DNA from: CALELM01 sp045617105
Lineage (GTDB): Bacteria > Bacillota > Negativicutes > Selenomonadales > Selenomonadaceae
Direction of reading: 5' to 3'
Length of the DNA stretch: 12,067 nt
NCBI GenBank assembly: GCA_045617105.1
Contig: JAZLHW010000061.1
Coordinates: 1-12,067, forward strand
Position 1 is the first letter of the stretch. Every line of letters begins with the position of its first letter. This document shows positions 7,058-12,067 of this stretch, piece by piece. The notes under the pieces are model-generated. The model was given only the letters and a program-made list of their open reading frames with translations. It made no database searches and was not told where the DNA came from. The position numbers were made by a program, and so were the translations under genes.

Positions 7058-8029
7058 CTAAAAGTCACGCTCGCCGATAAAATCCACGACCTGAAGAAAT
7101 GCGTCCCGTATTTCTATGGGAAGCGATTTTGGCAGTGCCAAGCGTGCCTGTTCCAAGTAACCGTCCGCCTTCCTCATAGCAAATGCCACACCATCGCTCT
7201 CTTTGACGATCTCCAGTGCACGCCTCACCATGTCATCTGTCATGTTGGGATCGGTTACAATAGCCTCAAGCTCTGCACGATCCAGACTTTCTTTGAGTGC
7301 CTTCATCACGGGAAGTGTCACAATGCCCTGCCGAATGTCATTGCCGGCAGGCTTGCCCGTCTTTTCTGTATCCTGCTCGATGTCCAAAAGATCATCTGTG
7401 ATCTGGAATGCCATACCGATCGCATGCCCAAATTCTGCCATGCGCACTACATCTTCCTGCGGCATGCCGCCGATCCTTGCGCCAAGCTCACTGCATACCT
7501 CAAGGAAATCTGCCGTTTTCTTCTTGATGCGGTCGTAATAATCCTCCATATCAAGAGAAGCTTGGTATTCCTTGCTGTCCTGAATGATCTCCCCCGTACT
7601 CAGATTGCAGACCAGCTCCGCCATGCGTGTGCAGACCTCCGCACCATAGTCTCCTGCCGCCACCAGCTGAAACGCACGCGCAAAAACATAATCCCCGCTC
7701 AGCACGGAAACCTGATTTCCCCACTTTGCATTTGCCGTAGGCTTTCCACGCCGCAGCACTGCCTCGTCGATCACATCATCATGCACAAGAGATGCCGTAT
7801 GGATAAGCTCCAAAGACACAGCAAGCGGCATCGTCTTTTCCAAGGAAAAATCCTTTCCTCCATGTGCTGCCAAAAGGAAAAGTGCCGGTCTGAGCCTCTT
7901 GCCCCCAGCCGTCACCAAATGCGTTCCGATCTCCTCCACCACAGCAACGGACGAATCCACCGCTTCCAAAAGCTTTTTTTCCAAAAGCTCCAAATCACTC
8001 TTTATCACATCAAACATTTCGTTCGACAA
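7058..8029 (-). CDS. Long-chain trans-polyprenyl diphosphate synthase
   Basis: Condenses isopentenyl diphosphate onto an allylic primer to make the quinone side chain; a soluble or membrane-associated all-alpha enzyme. The 323-residue product shows GGKRLRP (42-48), the first Asp-rich motif DDVID (84-88) with RRGKPT after it, and the second, DDLLD (212-216). Positions 4 and 5 before the first motif are small (Ser80, Ala79), which in this family permits products longer than C20; exact chain length is not predictable. I prefer TTG 8029, 5 bases after a GGGTGA site (8035-8040), giving MSNEMFDVIK. ATG 8035, TTG 8044 and ATG 8017 are alternatives without a good ribosome site. It is the first gene of the quinone/Tat/folate operon. 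Family identity is very secure; heptaprenyl versus octaprenyl is not. Confidence 0.93.
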   Translation of the reverse strand: MSNEMFDVIKSDLELLEKKLLEAVDSSVAVVEEIGTHLVTAGGKRLRPALFLLAAHGGKDFSLEKTMPLAVSLELIHTASLVHDDVIDEAVLRRGKPTANAKWGNQVSVLSGDYVFARAFQLVAAGDYGAEVCTRMAELVCNLSTGEIIQDSKEYQASLDMEDYYDRIKKKTADFLEVCSELGARIGGMPQEDVVRMAEFGHAIGMAFQITDDLLDIEQDTEKTGKPAGNDIRQGIVTLPVMKALKESLDRAELEAIVTDPNMTDDMVRRALEIVKESDGVAFAMRKADGYLEQARLALPKSLPIEIRDAFLQVVDFIGERDF

Positions 8030-8034
8030 AATCA

Positions 8035-8040
8035 TCACCC
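8035..8040 (-). promoter_or_regulatory. Shine-Dalgarno site selecting TTG for the polyprenyl synthase
   Basis: GGGTGA on the minus strand sits exactly 5 bases before TTG 8029, the same spacing as for the UbiD homologue and rpsT. The ATG at 8035 overlaps this site and has only weak G-rich sequence upstream. Confidence 0.5.
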
Positions 8041-8076
8041 GCAATAGAGAAACATTCCCATTTTTTCAACGTGACT

Positions 8077-8105
8077 ATTTTATCATACTTCGCCAAATCT
8101 GTATA
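8077..8105 (-). promoter_or_regulatory. Candidate sigma-70 promoter for the quinone/Tat/folate operon
   Basis: On the minus strand TATACA (8105-8100) and TAAAAT (8082-8077) are separated by 17 bases, four and five matches to the -35 and -10 consensus. Transcription would begin near 8070, about 40 bases before TTG 8029 and just downstream of the hemW terminator. The local A+T richness and position fit, but the -35 box is only moderate. Confidence 0.4.
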
Positions 8106-8135
8106 TCCTCCAGCGCAGAAGTTCTCCAAACGCAA

Positions 8136-8177
8136 AAAACTCCGCAGCGGATTCTCTTGCAGAAGCTGCGGGGTTTT
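8136..8177 (-). terminator. Intrinsic terminator of the lepA-hemW operon
   Basis: Arms 8136-8148 and 8165-8177 form a 13-position stem with one mismatch, a CCGCAGC/GCTGCGG core and a 16-base loop. On the minus strand the hairpin is followed by six T residues (complement of 8134-8139). It begins 42 bases after the hemW stop and precedes the next operon's candidate promoter. Confidence 0.82.
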
Positions 8178-8218
8178 ACACGGAAAAGCCCTGCGCCAAA
8201 ATCCATTTCACAGACGAC

Positions 8219-9349
8219 CTACAATAAAAATTCCTCAAACACGATATTTCCAAATTTCATGCCAAGCTTTGTAAGCCGCACTCCCTGCGTATCTGCAAAA
8301 AGAAGCCCCTTCTTCTCCATGCGGCGTATCACCTCTCCATAAACCGATTCCAAGGAAACCGAAAACTTCTCAAAAAAGCCGTCCCGCCGAATCCCCTCCG
8401 AAGTACGGAGGGCAAGAAACGCATATTCCTCCATGCGGGTTTCCCTCGAAGCTTCCTCCTCCAATCTGCCTGCACTTCTTCCTTCCTGCTGGCAGGAAAT
8501 ATATTCCCGCAGATCCGCAGTATTCTCCCATCGAGTACCCTCCAAATAGGAATGTGCCGCCGCACCCACACCTAAATACGGCACATCTTGCCAATATCCA
8601 AGATTATGCCTTCCCTCAAATCCTTTCCTCGCAAAGTTTGAGATCTCGTATCTCTCGTAACCATGTGCCGGAAGGATCTCTGTCATATAATCATACATCT
8701 GCTCGGCAAGCTCCTCAGTCGGCAAACACAGCTTCCCCATTTCCTGCTGACGAAAAAATACCGTCCCTTCCTCCAACTGCAATCCATAAATGGAAATATG
8801 CGGAACGGCAAGCGACAACGCCTGCTCCACGCTCCTCTGCAGGTCATCCATCGACTGCTCAGGAAGCGCATACATGAGGTCAATGCCGATATTCTCAAAC
8901 CCTGCCTGCCGTGCCATCAAAACAGCCTGCACTGCCTGCTCACCCGTATGGATCCGTCCGATCCTTGCAAGGAGCCTGTCCTCAAAGCTCTGTACTCCGA
9001 TACTCAGCCGATTCACGCCATTCGTCCGCAGAATGGAAAGATACGGTGCATCAACAGTTCCCGGATTTGCCTCCACCGTAAACTCCTCTGCCATACCAAA
9101 AACCGCAAGCGCATGAAGCAGTTTTTCCATCAGGCTGCTTGGCAAAGCAGTCGGAGTTCCGCCCCCTATATAAATGGCAGACGGGCTTCCCCATTTTCCC
9201 AAATACAAGGAGCCCCGTACCGCAAGCTCACAGCACAGGGCATCTATATAAGCCTCCATATAACGTTCCCTGCCGGCATAGGAAGGGAAATCGCAGTAAT
9301 AGCACTTCTGCCGGCAAAAAGGAACATGCACATACAATTCCCAGCGCAT
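8219..9349 (-). CDS. hemW: Radical SAM heme chaperone HemW
   Basis: Radical SAM protein related to oxygen-independent coproporphyrinogen oxidase; HemW proteins bind heme and pass it to target proteins. The 376-residue product has the FeS motif C12-RQK-C16-YY-C19-D-F21. Phe follows where HemN has a fourth Cys, which is the accepted HemW/HemN discriminator. The SAM-binding GGGTP is at 62-66, VEANPGT and RLSIGVQSF follow, and a C-terminal HemN-like domain is present (YEISNFARKGFEGRHNLGYW). ATG 9349 shares one base with the lepA stop (TGATG), so its translation is probably coupled to lepA; its own ribosome site is weak. The lepA-hemW pair is conserved in many Firmicutes. It ends 42 bases before a terminator. 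Annotation as 'coproporphyrinogen III oxidase' would be misleading. Confidence 0.94.
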   Translation of the reverse strand: MRWELYVHVPFCRQKCYYCDFPSYAGRERYMEAYIDALCCELAVRGSLYLGKWGSPSAIYIGGGTPTALPSSLMEKLLHALAVFGMAEEFTVEANPGTVDAPYLSILRTNGVNRLSIGVQSFEDRLLARIGRIHTGEQAVQAVLMARQAGFENIGIDLMYALPEQSMDDLQRSVEQALSLAVPHISIYGLQLEEGTVFFRQQEMGKLCLPTEELAEQMYDYMTEILPAHGYERYEISNFARKGFEGRHNLGYWQDVPYLGVGAAAHSYLEGTRWENTADLREYISCQQEGRSAGRLEEEASRETRMEEYAFLALRTSEGIRRDGFFEKFSVSLESVYGEVIRRMEKKGLLFADTQGVRLTKLGMKFGNIVFEEFLL

Positions 9350-11145
9350 CAGTCGATCTTCAGAATCGCCATAAAAGCCTCCTGCGGAACCTCAACGCTC
9401 CCCACAGCCTTCATGCGTTTCTTTCCTTCCTTTTGCTTTTCCAACAGCTTGCGTTTGCGGGTAATATCACCGCCATAGCACTTTGCCAAAACATCCTTGC
9501 GACGGGCACGGACATTCTCTCTGGCAATGACCTTGCTGCCGATCGCCGCCTGAATCGGAATCTCGAACATCTGCTGCGGAATGATCTCCTTGAGCTTTGA
9601 CACCAGCTGACGGCCACGGCTCGCCGCACGGTCTCTGTGAACAATAGTCGAAAGCGCATCGACAGGATCTCCGTTCAAAAGGATATCCACCCTCACCAGC
9701 TTTGACTCCTGATAATCCGAAAGCTCATAATCCAAGGAAGCATAACCTCTCGTTGCCGACTTCAAACGGTCAAAATAGTCAAAAATAATCTCATTCAGCG
9801 GTATATGGTACGTCACCATAACACGGTTCGTATCCAAATAATCCATGTTCTTGTACTCGCCGCGTTTTTCCTGCGAGATCTCCATCACTGCACCAACATA
9901 ATCGTTCGGCACAATGACCGTCGCCTTGACATACGGTTCCTCCATATAGTCGATCTCCGTTGCCGGCGGAAGCTCTGCCGGATTGTCCACCTTCACAAGC
10001 TCACCGTTCGTCTTATGCACATGATAAATAACTGAAGGAGCCGTAGTAATAAGCCTCAGCTTGTACTCCCTCTCCAAGCGTTCCTGAATCACATCCATGT
10101 GCAGAAGCCCCAAAAAACCACAGCGGAAACCAAAGCCTAGTGCCACGGAAGTCTCAGGCTCAAATACCAACGCCGCATCATTCAACTGCAGCTTCTCCAA
10201 TGCATCCTTCAAATTGTCATAATCCGAGCTTTCCACAGGATAAAGACCGCAGTAGACCATCGGCGTGACTCCTCGATAGCCGGGAAGCGGTTCCTCCGCA
10301 GGCCGCTCTGCATCCGTAATCGTATCACCTACACGAACATCTCGCACATCTTTTAGTGAACCTGCCACGAAACCGACCTCGCCAACAGCCAGTTCCCCCA
10401 GATCCACCATTGCAGGCTTGAAGCAGCCAACATCTGTAACATCAAACACCTTGCCGGTCGCCATCATTTTGAGCTTCATGCCCTTCCTGATACATCCCTG
10501 CATCACACGGACATGTGCAATAACGCCCTTGTAGGAATCAAAGTACGAGTCAAAGATCAATGCCTGCAGCGGTGCATTCTCGTCTCCCTCCGGCGGCGGA
10601 ATCACCTCAACGATCGCATCCAGCATCTCCTCAATGCCTGCTCCCGTCTTGGCAGAAGCCAGCACAGCTTGCTCCGTATCCAGCCCAATCGCATCCTCTA
10701 TTTCCCGCTTGACACGTTCCGGTTCTGCACTCGGCAAGTCGATTTTATTGATAACAGGGATGATCTCCAAATCATGCTCCAATGCCATATAGACATTCGC
10801 CAAGGTCTGCGCCTCGACCCCCTGCGCCGCATCTACAACAAGAAGTGCCCCCTCACAGGCAGCAAGGCTCCTCGAGACCTCATAGGTAAAATCCACATGG
10901 CCCGGTGTATCGATCAAATTGAGCTGATACGTCTCCCCGTCCTTCCCCTTGTAATCGATCCGCACCGTCTGTGCCTTGATCGTAATACCACGTTCTCTTT
11001 CCAGATCCATATTATCGAGAACCTGTGCCTCCATCTCTCGCTTGGACAGAGTCCCCGTAGACTCGATCAAACGATCAGCAATCGTCGATTTCCCATGATC
11101 GATATGCGCAATAATCGAGAAATTCCGTATCCTTTTCCGTTCCAT
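9349..11145 (-). CDS. lepA: Elongation factor 4 (LepA), ribosomal back-translocase GTPase
   Basis: Translational GTPase that acts on stalled or mispositioned ribosomes and influences initiation and 30S assembly. The 598-residue product is full length. G1 is AHIDHGKST (13-21), G2 is RGITIKAQ (52-59), G3 is DTPGHVDF (79-86, with the catalytic-type His83), G4 is NKID (133-136) and G5 is SAKTG. The EF4-specific C-terminal domain is present (YGGDITRKRKLLEKQKEGKK), which separates it from EF-G. ATG 11145 has AAAGGA 9 bases upstream and a perfect TATAAT box at 11191-11186. It is first in a two-gene operon with hemW and divergent from rpsT. Confidence 0.97.
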   Translation of the reverse strand: MERKRIRNFSIIAHIDHGKSTIADRLIESTGTLSKREMEAQVLDNMDLERERGITIKAQTVRIDYKGKDGETYQLNLIDTPGHVDFTYEVSRSLAACEGALLVVDAAQGVEAQTLANVYMALEHDLEIIPVINKIDLPSAEPERVKREIEDAIGLDTEQAVLASAKTGAGIEEMLDAIVEVIPPPEGDENAPLQALIFDSYFDSYKGVIAHVRVMQGCIRKGMKLKMMATGKVFDVTDVGCFKPAMVDLGELAVGEVGFVAGSLKDVRDVRVGDTITDAERPAEEPLPGYRGVTPMVYCGLYPVESSDYDNLKDALEKLQLNDAALVFEPETSVALGFGFRCGFLGLLHMDVIQERLEREYKLRLITTAPSVIYHVHKTNGELVKVDNPAELPPATEIDYMEEPYVKATVIVPNDYVGAVMEISQEKRGEYKNMDYLDTNRVMVTYHIPLNEIIFDYFDRLKSATRGYASLDYELSDYQESKLVRVDILLNGDPVDALSTIVHRDRAASRGRQLVSKLKEIIPQQMFEIPIQAAIGSKVIARENVRARRKDVLAKCYGGDITRKRKLLEKQKEGKKRMKAVGSVEVPQEAFMAILKID

Positions 11146-11185
11146 TCAAACAAATCCTTTCTTCTAAGCATACCCTCTCATTTTC

Positions 11186-11191
11186 ATTATA
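11186..11191 (-). promoter_or_regulatory. -10 box of the lepA-hemW promoter
   Basis: A perfect TATAAT on the minus strand lies 41 bases upstream of the lepA ATG, giving a leader of about 33 bases. At 17-base spacing the -35 position reads AGCAAT, a poor match. The -35 region coincides with the direct repeats at 11210-11229, so the promoter may need help from a regulator. Confidence 0.6.
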
Positions 11192-11209
11192 GCCCAAAAG
11201 GGAAGAAAA

Positions 11210-11229
11210 TTGCTAGACATTGCCAGACA
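11210..11229. repeat. Two adjacent 10-bp direct repeats in the lepA/rpsT intergenic region
   Basis: TTGCTAGACA (11210-11219) and TTGCCAGACA (11220-11229) are head to tail and differ at one base. A weaker third unit ending in TTGACA follows to 11238. The 10-base period puts both on one face of the helix. They overlap the expected -35 region of lepA and lie about 60 bases upstream of the rpsT -35 box. Protein binding is inferred, not shown. Confidence 0.6.
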
Positions 11230-11291
11230 TTATTGACAAGAAGATTTTCCGCTTCCCAGCCGCCTGCTGCCTTTCCCTTCAAAATAAACAG

Positions 11292-11320
11292 TTGCTTTTT
11301 CCTGCCCTGCATGGTAGAAT
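11292..11320 (+). promoter_or_regulatory. Promoter of rpsT
   Basis: TTGCTT (11292-11297) and TAGAAT (11315-11320) are separated by 17 bases, matching the sigma-70 consensus at four and five positions. Transcription would begin near 11327, leaving a leader of about 29 bases that contains the ribosome site. Confidence 0.72.
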
Positions 11321-11344
11321 GTTTGTCGTAATAAGTTGTCAAGG

Positions 11345-11350
11345 GGGTGA
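11345..11350 (+). promoter_or_regulatory. Shine-Dalgarno site setting the TTG start of rpsT
   Basis: AAGGGGGTGA (11341-11350) is a near-consensus ribosome site, and its GGGTGA part lies exactly 5 bases before TTG 11356. The in-frame GTG at 11347 is inside the site and cannot be the start it serves. Confidence 0.8.
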
Positions 11351-11355
11351 ATCAT

Positions 11356-11619
11356 TTGCCGAATATCAAAGCATCTATCCTGAGTGTAAAATCTGATGCG
11401 AAGCGCCATGCGAAGAACGCTGCTGAAAAGTCCCGCGTTCGCACTGCTTCCCGTCGTGTTCTTGATGCTGTAGAAGCTGGAAACGCTGACGAAGCGAAGT
11501 CCCTCCTTTCTCTTGCTTGCAAGACGATCGATCAGGCTGCTGCAAATCATGTATATCACAAGAATTGCGCTGCCCGCAAAAAATCTCGTTTGGCTCGCAA
11601 GGTCAATGCTATGGCTTAA
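11356..11619 (+). CDS. rpsT: 30S ribosomal protein S20 (bS20), TTG start
   Basis: Primary 16S rRNA-binding protein of the small subunit. The 87-residue product begins MPNIKASIL, the usual S20 N-terminus, when started at TTG 11356. It is Lys/Arg/Ala-rich and wholly helical in character (SDAKRHAKNAAEKSRVRTASRR), and ends with AARKKSRLARKVNAMA. GTG 11347 would add three residues and lies in the ribosome site, so it is rejected. E. coli rpsT also starts with UUG, and that weak codon takes part in S20 autoregulation; similar control here is an inference. The gene has its own promoter (11292-11320) and terminator (11631-11670), and is transcribed away from lepA. Confidence 0.95.
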   Translation: MPNIKASILSVKSDAKRHAKNAAEKSRVRTASRRVLDAVEAGNADEAKSLLSLACKTIDQAAANHVYHKNCAARKKSRLARKVNAMA

Positions 11620-11630
11620 TTTTGCACATG

Positions 11631-11670
11631 ACATAAAAATACCCGCTCGAAAGAGCGGGTATTTTTATGT
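11631..11670. terminator. Perfect two-way terminator between rpsT and the right-edge nuclease gene
   Basis: Arms 11631-11648 and 11653-11670 are perfect 18-base reverse complements around a GAAA tetraloop (11649-11652). The GC core ACCCGCTC/GAGCGGGT is flanked by A5/T5 on both sides. It starts 11 bases after the rpsT stop and lies 16 bases beyond the stop of the convergent minus-strand gene, so it ends transcripts from both. Confidence 0.92.
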
Positions 11671-11686
11671 TTATACGATTCTATTC

Positions 11687-12067
11687 TCACTCGCCACTGC
11701 CAATCAGCACCGTCTTTCCTTGGAAGGCAAAACCATAGGCACGAATACGTTCTCTTGCAAATCCCTTCTCCACCAGTGCCTCCCGATACTTCTTCTCCTC
11801 GATCTGCCTGAGTGCCGCCTGCACGGTCTCCTCCAGACTTTTCTCTCTTCTTGGCTTATGCACCTTGAACTCGATAATAACAGCGTTATCCTTGTCATTC
11901 TTCGGCTCCATCATCACGTCATACCTGCCAAAGCCGCTCTCCCGATTCGAGGTCAAAACGTACCTGTCCCTGAGGTCTGCCATCAGCCCCAGCACGAATC
12001 CATGATAGAACCGCCCAGGACTTGCCTTCCCCGATGGACTCCTGCCTGTATCAAAATAGCTAAAGAC
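11687..12067 (-). CDS. AAA-ATPase-like / PD-(D/E)XK nuclease-domain protein, C-terminal part (cut by right edge)
   Basis: The frame is open to the last base, so only the last 126 residues are seen; the GTG at 11995 is internal. The segment FYHGFVLGLMADL, then SNRESGFGRYDVMMEP, then AVIIEFKVHKP and the ending RAYGFAFQGKTVLIG match the PD-(D/E)XK domain that usually follows an AAA-ATPase-like domain in a large, lineage-expanded family of anaerobes. The nuclease-type residues are visible: Asp in GRYD (visible residue 50) and Glu-x-Lys in EFK (66-68). The expected ATPase part would lie outside the window and is inferred. Biological role of the family is poorly known; defence or mobile-element links have been suggested but nothing here proves them. 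Confidence 0.8.
   Translation of the reverse strand, partial: VFSYFDTGRSPSGKASPGRFYHGFVLGLMADLRDRYVLTSNRESGFGRYDVMMEPKNDKDNAVIIEFKVHKPRREKSLEETVQAALRQIEEKKYREALVEKGFARERIRAYGFAFQGKTVLIGSGE

Noticed and set aside
6268..7080. 270-codon Ser-rich open frame opposite the tat genes
   Set aside because: The Ser/Ala/Pro runs are the reverse complement of Glu/Lys/Ala-rich TatA tails and the TatC N-terminus; it spans several real genes and their ribosome sites.
11233..11238. TTGACA, a perfect -35 hexamer upstream of rpsT
   Set aside because: The sequence 16-18 bases downstream (around CAGCCG) has no -10 resemblance. The TTGCTT/TAGAAT pair at 11292-11320 is better placed for rpsT.
10513..11331. 272-codon open frame opposite lepA running into the intergenic region
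   Set aside because: Overlaps the G-domain of lepA, the lepA promoter and the rpsT promoter; no conserved motif.

Overview
The window is a compact, housekeeping-rich chromosomal segment, probably from an anaerobic, moderate-G+C member of the Firmicutes. My best guess is a Selenomonas-like Negativicute, which is an inference from gene families and gene order and not a database result. Pointers are the rpsT/lepA/hemW neighbourhood typical of Firmicutes, formate-tetrahydrofolate ligase next to folD, a Tat system with TatA-type subunits only, quinone genes resembling the futalosine (Mqn) type, frequent TTG/GTG starts with G-rich Shine-Dalgarno sites, and PD-(D/E)XK nuclease families at both edges.

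Layout. Positions 1-608 (+) hold the 3' part of a Rpn/PD-(D/E)XK 'transposase' gene cut by the left edge. A strong two-way hairpin at 691-729 separates it from a run of eight minus-strand genes. In transcription order these are: long-chain polyprenyl diphosphate synthase (8029-7058), a long TatA/B-like protein (7046-6651), a short TatA (6614-6414), TatC (6401-5664), a UbiD-type decarboxylase (5648-4191), a UbiA-type prenyltransferase (4198-3356), FolD (3304-2435) and formate-THF ligase (2411-744). Gaps are 51 bases or fewer and one pair overlaps, so this reads as one operon, with a candidate promoter at 8077-8105. Upstream is a second minus-strand operon, lepA-hemW (11145-8219), which ends in a terminator at 8136-8177. 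rpsT (11356-11619, +) is divergent from lepA and ends in a perfect 18-bp hairpin. Beyond it, reading inward from the right edge on the minus strand, is the C-terminus of an AAA-ATPase-like/PD-(D/E)XK protein.

How the genes fit together. The polyprenyl synthase makes the isoprenoid tail, the UbiA protein attaches it to an aromatic acid, and the UbiD protein decarboxylates the ring: plausibly late menaquinone assembly. The Tat proteins export folded, often cofactor-bearing, respiratory enzymes that exchange electrons with that quinone. FolD and formate-THF ligase interconvert one-carbon folates for purine, fMet and methyl supply. LepA and S20 belong to translation, and HemW handles heme.

I found no CRISPR array, tRNA, rRNA or intact insertion sequence, and no gene-free stretch over 300 bases. 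No convincing new system is visible. The items worth checking are regulatory (direct repeats in the lepA/rpsT intergenic region, a recurring GGGTGA-N5-TTG start), organisational (the quinone/Tat/folate operon, two unequal TatA paralogues) and the two inward-facing nuclease-family genes at the edges.
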